Origin: Caryophanales bacterium
GTDB taxonomy: Bacteria > Bacillota_I > Bacilli_A > RF39 > UBA660
Direction: 5' to 3'
Length of the DNA stretch: 54,067 nucleotides
NCBI GenBank assembly: GCA_016282375.1
Contig: JAEEKI010000015.1
Location: forward strand, 1 to 54,067
Notes under the pieces: generated by a model
Seen by the model: the letters and a program-made list of their open reading frames with translations, nothing else
The model's database searches: none
Told to the model about the DNA's origin: nothing
Shown: piece after piece, positions 31,761-40,106 of the stretch
How positions within the stretch are numbered: position 1 is the stretch's first letter
Layout: each line of letters opens with the position of its first letter
Position numbers and translations under genes: made by a program

Positions 31761-32768
31761 ATGGATAAACTAGTAGTTAAAACATTGATACGACAACTAA
31801 CATTAAGTGGTATTTTTGTAATACTAGTTTTTCTTTTTGCTAAAATCTTTTTTTCTGTTCAAAGTGAACGAAGGATATCTTCCTTTTCAATGGAAACAAA
31901 GAATAATGAAGATTTATCCTTTATTGATATGATTACCCATTTTATTAAGAAATTTATTAAAAAGTTGGCTAGACTATTGAGTAAATCTGTTTTCTTAACA
32001 AGATATGGTGATGCTTTATCTAAAAAACTATTGTATGCTAATACTAACATTGATGGCCTACATTTAATAGCGATTAAATTATTAGTGACGGTATTAATGC
32101 AATGTATATATTTATTTACTTTAATATTAGATACAAATACTTTTTCAATGGGTAGTTTTTTACTACTTTCCGTGTTATCTTTTATGCTTTTGGATATCTT
32201 AGTTATTATTCTTTATAAGCAAGAAAAGAAACTTATCGAGGAACAATTATTACAAGCCATTGTTATTATGAATAGTGCTTTTAAAAGCGGTAAAAATATT
32301 ACGGAAGCAATAATGATTGTAAAAAAAGAATTACCTAGTCCGATTAAGGATGAATTTGAAATTATATATAAAGATATTAGTTATGGCCTTTCTTTGGATG
32401 ATGCTTTTTCTCGGCTATATAATCGGATTAAACTAGAGGAAGCTAAATATATTACAGCTTCGTTATCGTTACTAAGTAAAACGGGTGGTAATATTGTAAC
32501 GGTTTTTAATATGATTGAAAAGAATTTTTATAATCGTTTAAAAATTCGTAATGAACTAGGGGCTCTAACAGCATCAAGTAAATTTTTATATCGTTTATTA
32601 ATTGTCATGCCTTTTGTTTTTATTTTCGTTATTGTAGCATTAAGTCCTGATTATTTTAGTCCTTTATTAGAGGAAAGTGCGGGTCATTTAATTATCTTTA
32701 TTATGGTTTTGTTATACAGTTTGTATCTTGTAGTAATAAAAAAGATTATGAAGGTGAATGAAGTATGA
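31761..32768 (+). CDS. tadB: Tad pilus assembly membrane protein TadB
   Basis: A 335-residue polytopic protein of the GspF/TadB family. Membrane helices lie near 13-31, 95-115 and 120-140, with a pair near the C-terminus. The cytosolic T2SSF domain (about 160-290) includes LQAIVIMNSAFKSGKNITEA and YKDISYGLSLDDAFSRL. TadB pairs with TadC as the inner-membrane platform driven by TadA. SD AAAGGAAT; it overlaps tadC by four bases. Confidence 0.85.
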   Translation: MDKLVVKTLIRQLTLSGIFVILVFLFAKIFFSVQSERRISSFSMETKNNEDLSFIDMITHFIKKFIKKLARLLSKSVFLTRYGDALSKKLLYANTNIDGLHLIAIKLLVTVLMQCIYLFTLILDTNTFSMGSFLLLSVLSFMLLDILVIILYKQEKKLIEEQLLQAIVIMNSAFKSGKNITEAIMIVKKELPSPIKDEFEIIYKDISYGLSLDDAFSRLYNRIKLEEAKYITASLSLLSKTGGNIVTVFNMIEKNFYNRLKIRNELGALTASSKFLYRLLIVMPFVFIFVIVALSPDYFSPLLEESAGHLIIFIMVLLYSLYLVVIKKIMKVNEV

Positions 32769-33463
32769 GTAATGATATCCTGGTAAAAAAAATCTTTTCT
32801 CGTAATGAGATTCAAAAAATAAATAATAAGATTTTAATGTTAGGTCCTAAGACAAAACTCAATGTGTATCATTACTTAAATTTAAAATTGATTGTGATGA
32901 TTTTAACATTTTGTTTGTTGCTGTTTACTAGATATGGATATTTTCTTGCTCCAGTTGTAACGGTGGTTCTATATTTTATCTATGATTATTTTTGTTTAAC
33001 TATGCCAATTAAAAAAAGGGCCAACATATTAGAGCATGATGCTATTTTCTTTTTTGAAGTATTGGCTTTAACTTTGCAAAGTGAAAGTAATCTGAAATTA
33101 TGTATTGAAACTGCTTGTAATGCTATTGATAGTGAAATGTCTGCTGAAATGAAGGAGGTTTTAAAGGAAGTTAAACTTGGTAAGTCATTAACGGAGGCTC
33201 TTGAGGATCTACGTTTAAGAATGCCGGCGAAGACTGTTAATAATGTTATTTTAAATTTAATTGAAACTAGTGAATATGGCAACTCTATTATCGATGCATT
33301 GAATAATCAAATAGAGTATATTACTGATAAAAGAATATTAGAGATAAAAGGTCAAATTAATAAAATGCCTACGAAAATATCAGTTATTTCTGTTTGCATC
33401 TTTGTTCCATTAATATTACTTTTGATAATTGGTCCAGTTTTAATTAATTATTTATTTAAATAA
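32765..33463 (+). CDS. tadC: Tad pilus assembly membrane protein TadC
   Basis: A 232-residue membrane protein of the same T2SSF family. Two helices lie near 40-75 and one at the C-terminus. The cytosolic domain has FFFEVLALTLQSESNLKLCIETA and LGKSLTEALEDLRLRMP. It is the usual partner of TadB and ends the Tad operon, followed by a terminator. No prepilin peptidase, secretin or CpaB lies here; the lack of a secretin fits a one-membrane cell. Confidence 0.85.
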   Translation: MSNDILVKKIFSRNEIQKINNKILMLGPKTKLNVYHYLNLKLIVMILTFCLLLFTRYGYFLAPVVTVVLYFIYDYFCLTMPIKKRANILEHDAIFFFEVLALTLQSESNLKLCIETACNAIDSEMSAEMKEVLKEVKLGKSLTEALEDLRLRMPAKTVNNVILNLIETSEYGNSIIDALNNQIEYITDKRILEIKGQINKMPTKISVISVCIFVPLILLLIIGPVLINYLFK

Positions 33464-33485
33464 AGCATCATTTGATGCTTTTTTA
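33463..33485 (+). terminator. Terminator after the Tad operon
   Basis: AAGCATCA (33463-33470) and TGATGCTT (33473-33480) form an 8-bp stem with a very short loop, followed by T residues. Confidence 0.85.
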
Positions 33486-33526
33486 TTGTTTTAAAAAAAG
33501 ATTTATGATATATTTTACATAGTGTT

Positions 33527-33600
33527 GCTGATTTAGTTTAGTGGTAAAACGGAAGCATGGTAAGCTTCAGAGGACTGTTCAATTCAGTCATTCAGCACCA
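33527..33600 (+). tRNA. tRNA-Thr (anticodon GGT)
   Basis: A full cloverleaf can be drawn. The acceptor GCTGATT pairs with ATTCAGC (one T-T mismatch). The D stem is GTTT/AAAC with GG in the loop. The anticodon stem is GAAGC/GCTTC with loop ATGGTAA, giving anticodon GGT after the invariant T33. The T stem is GACTG/CAGTC with loop TTCAATT. Discriminator A is followed by an encoded CCA. It lies alone between two terminators. Confidence 0.9.
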
Positions 33601-33610
33601 GAGTGATAGT

Positions 33611-33637
33611 AACTAACTAGGAATAGTTAGTTTTTTT
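33611..33637 (+). terminator. Terminator after tRNA-Thr
   Basis: AACTAACT (33611-33618) pairs with AGTTAGTT (33625-33632) and ends in a run of T. Confidence 0.85.
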
Positions 33638-33712
33638 GTACTGCCTTTTTTATTGTTTTTATACAAGGGATTATGTTACAATGATATTGAAAAAATAACG
33701 GAGGTAGTAAGA

Positions 33713-34234
33713 ATGAATAATTTTGTTATAGCTCAAATATTTGGTATTTTAGGTATTATATTTAGTGTTGTATCAATGCAAATGAAAACTAAGAAGAATA
33801 TCATGATTATGCTATTATGTTTGAATTTAGCATCTGCTTTAAACTTTCTCTTTTTAAATAGTATATCGGGTAGTTTAGTTTGCTTTTTTGCTGTTTTTGA
33901 AACCTTTATTAATTATCTGTATGATTCGAAAGGTAAGAAAGTACCTATTTATATGATAGCCTTTTATGTAGTAGTTAACTTAGCTTTAGGTTTCTATTCA
34001 TATAAGGGATTACTTGATTTGATACCAGTGGCTTGTGCATTAATATATTGTGCTACAGTATGTACAAAGAAAGAAACCAATATTCGAAAAGAAATGTTTG
34101 CTAATCAAACCTTATGGTTAATTTATGACCTTATAGTTAAAGCATATATGTTCAGTATATCAAATATATTAACGCTTATATCAATTGTAATATCAATGAT
34201 TAGATTTGATTATTGTAAGGAGATGAAAAAATGA
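33713..34234 (+). CDS. YgjV-family membrane protein
   Basis: A 173-residue inner-membrane protein with about six short helices. I chose ATG 33713 because GGAGG lies just upstream; an in-frame ATG 60 bases earlier has no SD and would add a non-hydrophobic tail. The segments IFGILGIIFSVVSMQMKTKK and LNFLFLN resemble the YgjV (Imp-YgjV) family, small membrane proteins of unknown role. The end overlaps the acetyltransferase gene by four bases, suggesting co-translation. Confidence 0.7.
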   Translation: MNNFVIAQIFGILGIIFSVVSMQMKTKKNIMIMLLCLNLASALNFLFLNSISGSLVCFFAVFETFINYLYDSKGKKVPIYMIAFYVVVNLALGFYSYKGLLDLIPVACALIYCATVCTKKETNIRKEMFANQTLWLIYDLIVKAYMFSISNILTLISIVISMIRFDYCKEMKK

Positions 34235-34923
34235 TAGAAAAGGAAAGTTATGAAGTAAATTTGGAAGATATTGTTTGCCGAAGGGCAAAAAGGACGGATA
34301 ATATGGCAGAGATTGCCACGTTAATTTATCAAACCGATCCTTATATTTATCCATATTGGTTTGAAAATAGTGTTGATAAAGCCATAGCGTTTTTAAGTGA
34401 TAAAATACTTATGCCAGGATTTATTTTCAATTATGAAAATATCTATGTGGCTGAAGATAAAAGCAATAAGAAAATTATTGGTTTAGTTGTAGCATTAGAT
34501 CCTAGCGTTAATTTAGAATTTGATTATACGCCATATATCAATATTAATGAAAATCATAAGAAAGCAATCGAAGCTTATGTATTTGAATGTATACACGATG
34601 TCATGAACAATGATGCAATGTATATAATGAATTGTGCTGTTTTAGAGGAATGCAGAGGTAGAAGAATTGGTACAAAGTTATTAGGTCATTTCATAAGTAA
34701 TATGGAAAGAGCCGGCTTTGATAATTATCGGTTAGACTGTCTTTTACATAACTTAAGAGCTAAAAACCTATACCACAGTTTAGGATTTAAAGAAATGGAA
34801 GAAGTAAAAGGTTTTGCAGGATACGTTGATGGAACGGTAGATGTTGTAGTCTTTAAGAGACATAAGGGTGATTATTTACCTGATGAATTCCAAACTGAAG
34901 AAAAATACGTTGGTATCAATTAA
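34231..34923 (+). CDS. GNAT family N-acetyltransferase
   Basis: A 230-residue cytosolic protein of the GNAT fold. The acetyl-CoA-binding motif is visible as VLEECRGRRIGTKLLGHF (R/Q-x-x-G-x-G type), followed by NLRAKNLYHSLGFKEME, the usual fourth motif. The N-terminus REAT-like region (CRRAKRTDNMAEIA) is typical. The substrate cannot be told. The gene overlaps the YgjV-like gene; a terminator follows. Confidence 0.88.
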   Translation: MIEKESYEVNLEDIVCRRAKRTDNMAEIATLIYQTDPYIYPYWFENSVDKAIAFLSDKILMPGFIFNYENIYVAEDKSNKKIIGLVVALDPSVNLEFDYTPYININENHKKAIEAYVFECIHDVMNNDAMYIMNCAVLEECRGRRIGTKLLGHFISNMERAGFDNYRLDCLLHNLRAKNLYHSLGFKEMEEVKGFAGYVDGTVDVVVFKRHKGDYLPDEFQTEEKYVGIN

Positions 34924-34935
34924 TACTAAAATGAA

Positions 34936-34961
34936 AATCAATCTCAATGATTGATTTTTTT
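34936..34961 (+). terminator. Terminator after the acetyltransferase gene
   Basis: AATCAATC (34936-34943) pairs with GATTGATT (34949-34956), then a T run. Confidence 0.88.
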
Positions 34962-34975
34962 ATGTGATAAAAAAA

Positions 34976-35004
34976 GTTACAAAAAAGTAATTATATGGTA
35001 TACT
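34976..35004 (+). promoter_or_regulatory. Promoter of the 35036 gene
   Basis: GTTACA (34976-34981) and TATACT (34999-35004) are 17 bases apart, with a TG at 34996-34997 forming an extended -10. The ATG is at 35036 behind GCGAGGG. Confidence 0.6.
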
Positions 35005-35035
35005 ATTTCTAATTTATTAGAAAGCGAGGGATTTC

Positions 35036-35815
35036 ATGGAAATCTTAGATAAAGATACGCAAAAAATAGCTGTTGAAAAAGTATTGAGAGAAATGAAAGA
35101 TACGGCAAAGATAATTAACGGTTGGAATGCGTCTTGGTATGAACAATGTTTAGATGCTTATTGTCCAGCTTTATATCGTACACCAATGCTAGAAGTTGAG
35201 GAATTAGAAATGAGATATGATAGTCAATATCTTTTAGCTAATGTATATCACCCAGAAACAAGGATTGGTGAACCACTAAAAAAAGTTACTCTTGAAGATG
35301 AAAATCAAAGAAAATATGACGTTGAGTTTGGTAGAGTAGATTGGGTTGGAATGAAATCTAATAAATCTTCGAGAAACTTTTCATTTCATAATAATGGTTT
35401 AATTGAGTTTTCTAAATGGCTTGTAAAAGGTCACAAAAATAGTGTTAAGGTTGATTATTCGGCATCTTTTAACGTATTAAATAATGATTTCGGATTAATA
35501 ATTTTCTCTAATCAAGAGGGTGGATTTTACAACGTTACACTTCAAAATAATTCAATTGTTTTAAAACATAGTGATGTAGAAATAACATATGATTTAGTTT
35601 CTGCTACTAGATCGGTAATCATTTCTAGTGAGACTGATATTGATGCTGATGAAGTTGAAAAAGAAATAATTGATATGGTTAAAATGATTAAAGGTGAATT
35701 ACCTTTACCAGGCTTAATTGAAAGAATTAATTTTTGTTTAAAAATAATTGATAATAGGGATATTATGTTTAGTAATGACGTTGCCACATTAAGGCGTCTT
35801 TTACCGAATAAATAA
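35036..35815 (+). CDS. Protein of unknown function (259 residues)
   Basis: I do not recognise this protein. It is soluble, with no signal peptide or membrane helix. The first 50 residues are helical (TQKIAVEKVLREMKDTAKII) and end in a Trp/Tyr/Cys-rich stretch (GWNASWYEQCLDAYC). The middle is beta-rich, and the last 60 residues are helical. It is followed 21 bases later by another unknown soluble protein, and both lie between a promoter and a terminator, so they form a two-gene operon. Confidence 0.75.
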   Translation: MEILDKDTQKIAVEKVLREMKDTAKIINGWNASWYEQCLDAYCPALYRTPMLEVEELEMRYDSQYLLANVYHPETRIGEPLKKVTLEDENQRKYDVEFGRVDWVGMKSNKSSRNFSFHNNGLIEFSKWLVKGHKNSVKVDYSASFNVLNNDFGLIIFSNQEGGFYNVTLQNNSIVLKHSDVEITYDLVSATRSVIISSETDIDADEVEKEIIDMVKMIKGELPLPGLIERINFCLKIIDNRDIMFSNDVATLRRLLPNK

Positions 35816-35836
35816 TTATTAGGGAGGTTTTGGATT

Positions 35837-36916
35837 ATGAAAAGATATAATGTTACGAATTTATTTGTTGTAGAAGTACATACAATAGAGGGTCCAGAGT
35901 ATTTTATTTGTAAGTATAATGTACTTAATGACACTTATAATGAATTTTTTACTAATGAAAGGATTTATGTTAAAAAGAATCAAAATGTGATGCCTCTTTC
36001 AACATATTATCCAGAAGGTTCCGTTATTAAGGGACAATTAATGGTTGATAAAAGAGAAATACTAGGTAAGTATTTAGAGATTAATGATAAGTCTAAGCAA
36101 CAAGAATACAATTCACTAGAAGTCGTTAATTCCTTAAATGAGGCAACAACTAATTTTTTTGCTGGTGACGGTAGTTGGTCTAGTGCTTGTTTTACTCGTC
36201 TAAATGAATTATCTATGGTTTATTTACCATGTAATTTGAATGATGATCTTTGGCTAGCTAGAATGTTACTTAAAAATCAAAAACTAAATCTTGAATTATA
36301 TCAAGTATTAGAATATGTTAAGACATCAGCTTATTTTGCCGAGAAGAAGCATGAATATGCTCAAAGAATTGTTGCTTGGCAGATTGATTGGATACTTAAT
36401 GGTGGCGAGAATTGGATTACGGATGAGCAATATGGTAATGATTTTATTATGTATTCACCAGATTGTGATAAAGGCATTCGTGCTGGCGTATTAAAAACAC
36501 TTAAAGTTATTGGCATCGATGAAAGTGAAATAGAGGAAGGTATTGAAAAAAATGCTGCCAAATGGCGTGATAAAGCTATGAAATTAGCCTTTAATAATAT
36601 CTATTCACCCATTTTTTACGATTTTAACCCTGATTATAATGATGAGAAAAACGAAAAGTATTCTGAAGAACTTGAGGAACCATTACCAGAAGTTGATCCT
36701 TTATTAGAAAAGAATTGGTTAACCATGCGCAAATATGAATACTTTCAAGAACATAAAGAATCAGTGGAGCGTTATGGTTCAGTTGAGCCTGAAATGAAAA
36801 TGACGAAAAATGAAGCTGATAATGTTAATGCAACACTTACCAAACTACATAACGAACGTATGTATCAAATATTAGAGTATCGTCGTAATCGTAAAGCCAA
36901 TCGTCAAAAGCGTTAA
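35837..36916 (+). CDS. Protein of unknown function (359 residues)
   Basis: Not recognised. It is a soluble protein with three visible parts. The N-terminal beta region (about 1-80) includes EGPEYFICKYNV. The central helical region (about 90-250) is Trp-rich (IVAWQIDWILNGGENWI). The C-terminal tail (about 270-359) is charged, very acidic at first and then basic (EYRRNRKANRQKR), which could bind nucleic acid. SD AGGGAGG is strong. It shares an operon with the preceding unknown gene. Confidence 0.75.
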   Translation: MKRYNVTNLFVVEVHTIEGPEYFICKYNVLNDTYNEFFTNERIYVKKNQNVMPLSTYYPEGSVIKGQLMVDKREILGKYLEINDKSKQQEYNSLEVVNSLNEATTNFFAGDGSWSSACFTRLNELSMVYLPCNLNDDLWLARMLLKNQKLNLELYQVLEYVKTSAYFAEKKHEYAQRIVAWQIDWILNGGENWITDEQYGNDFIMYSPDCDKGIRAGVLKTLKVIGIDESEIEEGIEKNAAKWRDKAMKLAFNNIYSPIFYDFNPDYNDEKNEKYSEELEEPLPEVDPLLEKNWLTMRKYEYFQEHKESVERYGSVEPEMKMTKNEADNVNATLTKLHNERMYQILEYRRNRKANRQKR

Positions 36917-36931
36917 TAATGCTAAGGTACA

Positions 36932-36962
36932 AAACATAGTAATTATTTTACTATGTTTTTTT
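36932..36962 (+). terminator. Terminator before ispH
   Basis: AAACATAGTAA (36932-36942) pairs with TTACTATGTTT (36948-36958), followed by T. An extended -10 (TGATATAAT, TATAAT at 36967-36972) for ispH begins right after. Confidence 0.88.
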
Positions 36963-36991
36963 ATGATATAATGGATAAGTAGGTGATAATA

Positions 36992-37855
36992 GTGAAAGTG
37001 ATAATTGGTAAAACAGCAGGCTTTTGTTTTGGTGTTAAAAGAGCTGTTGATACTAGTTTGTCATTACCATTAAATAAACAAAAGAAAATATATTGTTTAG
37101 GAGAACTTGTTCATAATAAAGAAGTTATTCAAACCATGGAAGCTAAAGGTATTAAAGTAATTGAAAATATTGATGATATTAAAGATACTAACAGTGTTTT
37201 AATTATTCGGGCGCATGGTGTAGATAAAAAGATTCATGACAAAGCCTTAAATAAAGGTTTCGAAGTCATTGATTTAACTTGTCCTTTTGTAGCTAAAATT
37301 CATGATGTTGCTGATGAATATCAAAAACAAGGTTATTATGTTTTTTTAATTGGTAATAAGTCACATCCCGAAATACTCGGTACTTCTAGTTATTGTGGTA
37401 AGAATTATTCTATTATCGAAGAGGAAGCAGATATTCCTGATGCAATTCAATCATCATTGAAAATGAAGATTAAGAATTTATTAATTATTGTTCAAACTAC
37501 TTTTAGTAAATTAAAGTTTAGGAAAATGGAAGCCATTATAAGAAAACAACTAGGTAATAAAATTAATATTATCACCAAGGATACTATTTGTATGGCTACG
37601 GAAGAAAGACAAAAAGAGACTGATGAATTATCTCAAAAAGTTGATTTAATGATTATCATTGGTGGTAAGAATAGTTCCAATACGAGTAAATTATATGAAA
37701 TAGCTAAAAAAAATACTCAAGCTATATTAATCGAAACTAGTAGGGAATTAGATATGGATTATGTTCAAGAATATCAAACGATAGGTATTATGGCTGGAGC
37801 ATCAACACCTCAAGATAGTATTGATGATGTTGTTAATAAATTAAAAATGATATAA
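36992..37855 (+). CDS. ispH: 4-hydroxy-3-methylbut-2-enyl diphosphate reductase
   Basis: IspH (LytB) makes IPP and DMAPP in the last step of the MEP pathway with a 4Fe-4S cluster. The cluster cysteines are seen in KTAGFCFGVKRA at the N-terminus, LTCPFV in the middle and TICMATEERQ later. Active-site motifs RAHGVDKK, HPEILG and GGKNSSNTSKL are present. The product has about 287 residues from GTG 36992, six bases after AGGTGAT; the GTG at 36983 is within the SD. It has its own extended -10 promoter. Confidence 0.96.
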   Translation: MKVIIGKTAGFCFGVKRAVDTSLSLPLNKQKKIYCLGELVHNKEVIQTMEAKGIKVIENIDDIKDTNSVLIIRAHGVDKKIHDKALNKGFEVIDLTCPFVAKIHDVADEYQKQGYYVFLIGNKSHPEILGTSSYCGKNYSIIEEEADIPDAIQSSLKMKIKNLLIIVQTTFSKLKFRKMEAIIRKQLGNKINIITKDTICMATEERQKETDELSQKVDLMIIIGGKNSSNTSKLYEIAKKNTQAILIETSRELDMDYVQEYQTIGIMAGASTPQDSIDDVVNKLKMI

Positions 37856-37873
37856 TAATTAAGGAGATGTACG

Positions 37874-38587
37874 ATGGAAAGTAAAAAGTATAATTATGTA
37901 TCTACAGCCATTAGAGAAGTGATGAATAACATCGAAGAATTTGTTATTCCCGAGAATAGAGAAGCTATTGAGTATTTATGGGATAAGAATATTTTAACGA
38001 CTCAAACCAATAATTACAATAATACGACTTCTTTTATCTGTATTGGCGATTTGTCCGAGGAAAATGAAACTATCTTTTGGGATGCTTTTAATTCCAGAAT
38101 CTTGAATTATGATAAACGGGAACCCGTAATGGGGGCTGTATATGGAGGTAAAGGGATTGAAATACCGGTAGTACCTGGTTCTGGTAATACTTTTGATTAT
38201 TTTAAGCCTTTTATTGATAGAATGGTTTTTCAAGATGTGCAAAAAGATGGTTATATGACAGTACCTGAGTTTTTTATTAAATATACTGATTGTTGGGAAA
38301 TGGTCAGTAATCCTGATTATCGTTTAGTACCTAAACCTAAAATGGAAGAATACGAGAATAAAGATGATTATTTTAAAGCTTATGACCAATATATATCTTC
38401 TCAAGTGCCACCACGTCGCATAAGAGTCTTTGCTGAAGAAAAGATGGCTAAATCACTAGAAGATTATCTCAAAGAATATGGTTTTAGTGATTGTTATGAT
38501 CCTGAAGAGCAAAAAATATATTATCATCCGCGGTTACTCGAAGGTCATTTACGATATAAAGAGTACCAACAATCTTTACGAAAGTAA
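37874..38587 (+). CDS. Protein of unknown function (237 residues)
   Basis: I do not recognise it. A soluble protein starting behind AAGGAGATG. It begins with a helical region (ESKKYNYVSTAIREVMNNIEE). A central glycine-rich stretch follows (AVYGGKGIEIPVVPGSGN), then a C-terminal helical region with PPRRIRVF and two Tyr-rich segments. It follows ispH by 18 bases and may share its transcript. hisS control elements begin just after its stop. Confidence 0.72.
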   Translation: MESKKYNYVSTAIREVMNNIEEFVIPENREAIEYLWDKNILTTQTNNYNNTTSFICIGDLSEENETIFWDAFNSRILNYDKREPVMGAVYGGKGIEIPVVPGSGNTFDYFKPFIDRMVFQDVQKDGYMTVPEFFIKYTDCWEMVSNPDYRLVPKPKMEEYENKDDYFKAYDQYISSQVPPRRIRVFAEEKMAKSLEDYLKEYGFSDCYDPEEQKIYYHPRLLEGHLRYKEYQQSLRK

Positions 38588-38598
38588 TGGTTATTAAA

Positions 38599-38627
38599 TT
38601 GACATTATTATTAAATTATGATAGCAT
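38599..38627 (+). promoter_or_regulatory. Promoter of the his leader and hisS
   Basis: A perfect TTGACA (38599-38604) is 17 bases from TAGCAT (38622-38627). A TG one base upstream (38619-38620) gives an extended -10. Start should be near 38634, so the leader RNA begins almost at the SD of the leader peptide. Confidence 0.75.
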
Positions 38628-38649
38628 TTTTTTGGAAGGAAGTATTATT

Positions 38650-38709
38650 ATGAAAGAATTTAGTTTAGTCCATCATCATAGTAATATGCACTTGTTATTG
38701 CAATTTTAA
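38650..38709 (+). CDS. Histidine leader peptide of hisS
   Basis: A 19-codon ORF, too short for usual gene finders, reads MKEFSLVHHHSNMHLLLQF and ends with TAA. It has a strong SD (GGAAGGAAG at 38633-38641) and a promoter just upstream. Three consecutive CAT codons (38671-38679) and a CAC (38689-38691) give four His codons in 19. It lies directly before histidyl-tRNA synthetase and a strong terminator. I infer that ribosome stalling on His codons when charged tRNA-His is scarce controls read-through into hisS. Confidence 0.82.
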   Translation: MKEFSLVHHHSNMHLLLQF

Positions 38710-38795
38710 ATTTGCATGTACAAGTGCTATTTTGAGTGCTTGTACATAGTCATATAAAAGATGCTATTACAAGTACTGTAATAGCATTTTTATTT
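38688..38795 (+). promoter_or_regulatory. Attenuator of hisS with alternative hairpins
   Basis: Four pairing segments can be drawn. Segment 1 GCACTTGT (38688-38695) pairs with segment 2 ACAAGTGC (38720-38727). Segment 2 can instead pair as ATGTACAAG (38716-38724) with CTTGTACAT (38739-38747). Segment 3 GTGCTTGTA (38736-38744) can pair with TACAAGTAC (38768-38776), which lies in the terminator's left arm and loop. The terminator itself is ATGCTATTACA/TGTAATAGCAT. A ribosome stalled at the CAT triplet (38671-38679) would leave segment 1 free. Then 1:2 forms, 3 is free to block the terminator, and hisS is expressed. This logic is inference from pairing. Confidence 0.7.
38761..38795 (+). terminator. 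Leader terminator upstream of hisS
   Basis: An 11-bp perfect stem, ATGCTATTACA (38761-38771) with TGTAATAGCAT (38777-38787), and TTTTATTTT after it. It stands only 19 bases before the hisS start codon, so it can only make sense as a conditional terminator. Confidence 0.88.
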
Positions 38796-38813
38796 TAGAA
38801 AGGATGGAAAAAA

Positions 38814-40106
38814 ATGAAAATACAAAATGTTAAGGGTGGTTATGATTTTTTACCACAAAAACAAAGAATACGTAATTATATCACAGATACATTAAGAAAG
38901 GTATTTGAAGAATATGGTTATAATTCTATTGAGACACCAATTCTTTGTTATTATGATATTTTAAGTGATAAGTATGATGAAAATAGCGATATCTTAAAAG
39001 AAATATATCAACTTAGTGATCAAGGAGAGAGAAAACTAGGATTGAGATATGATTTAACAGTCCCTTTTGCGAAGTTTATTGCTTTGAATAAAAACAGTAT
39101 TAATATGCCTTTTAAAAGATATGAAATTAATAAAGTTTTTAGAGATGGTCCAGTTAAATTGGGACGTGATCGTGAATTTACGCAATGTGATGTCGATGTA
39201 GTGGGTCTAGATGGTCAACTTATTGAAACAGAGCTAATTACTTTATACCTTGAAGGTTTTAAAAGATTAGGTATTGAGATTTATGTTAAATACAATAGCC
39301 GCAAGTTTATGAATGGTCTTTTGATAGAAAGTGGTATCTCTGATAATTTATTGTCCTTGGCGACAACTATTATTGATAAAAAAGATAAATTAAGTGCTGA
39401 AGAATTTGAAAAAGAATTATTAGATATTGGTCTTACTAAAAAACAAATTGATTTTATTTTAAAGAATTTTAATTTATCTTTAAAAGAATTACAAGAAGTT
39501 TATAAAGAAACAAATAATGAATTATTAAAAAATGGCTTACAAGAATTAACTAATCTTCAAGATAATTTATCGAAACTGGGCATTGAAAATGATTGTCATT
39601 TTGATCCAACTCTAGCTCGTGGTCAAAACTATTATACTGGTAATGTTTTTGAAGTTTATGATAAAAAGCAAGTCTTAACTTGTAGTCTTGGGGGCGGCGG
39701 CCGTTACGATAATATTATTACTAACTTTATTAATGATGGACAAAGTTATCCAACCGTAGGTATTAGTTTTGGTTTATCACCAATTTATGAAATATTAAAA
39801 GATTCACCAAAGTTTAATATGGAAAGTTTAATTAAAATCTATATTGTGCCAATGAATACAGAAATCGAAGCTATTAAATTAGCTAATGAATTTCGTAAAT
39901 TAGGTATTAATACGGAAATTGAAATGAAAAGAAAAAAGGTTGGCAAAGCTTTAGACTATGCCAATCGTGAAAATATTCCGTTTGTTATTGTTCTAGGTGA
40001 AGATGAACTTAAACAAAAGTCTTTTACTTTAAAGAGTATGAATACTAGCGAACAAATTAGTGTTAGTTTTGATAATCTAGCTGTAGTTAAAGATATCGTA
40101 GGGTAG
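38814..40106 (+). CDS. hisS: Histidyl-tRNA synthetase
   Basis: Class II synthetase that charges tRNA-His. The 430-residue product starts VKGGYDFLPQ and has motif 2 in RYDLTVPFAKFIA with FKRYEINKVFRDGP. The histidine-specific segments are LARGQNYYTGNVFEVY and SLGGGGRYDN, with motif 3 at VGISFGL. A C-terminal anticodon-binding domain follows (VPMNTEIEAIKLANEFRKLG). Length is normal. SD AAAGGAT. Expression is likely controlled by the leader peptide and attenuator upstream. Confidence 0.97.
   Translation: MKIQNVKGGYDFLPQKQRIRNYITDTLRKVFEEYGYNSIETPILCYYDILSDKYDENSDILKEIYQLSDQGERKLGLRYDLTVPFAKFIALNKNSINMPFKRYEINKVFRDGPVKLGRDREFTQCDVDVVGLDGQLIETELITLYLEGFKRLGIEIYVKYNSRKFMNGLLIESGISDNLLSLATTIIDKKDKLSAEEFEKELLDIGLTKKQIDFILKNFNLSLKELQEVYKETNNELLKNGLQELTNLQDNLSKLGIENDCHFDPTLARGQNYYTGNVFEVYDKKQVLTCSLGGGGRYDNIITNFINDGQSYPTVGISFGLSPIYEILKDSPKFNMESLIKIYIVPMNTEIEAIKLANEFRKLGINTEIEMKRKKVGKALDYANRENIPFVIVLGEDELKQKSFTLKSMNTSEQISVSFDNLAVVKDIVG

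Noticed and set aside
33486-33526. A defined promoter for tRNA-Thr
   Set aside because: The sequence is AT-rich with several possible -10 boxes but no convincing -35 and spacing.
38588-38813. T-box riboswitch upstream of hisS
   Set aside because: No T-box core (the conserved GGTGG-type bulge sequence) is seen, while a translated His-rich leader with its own SD is present.
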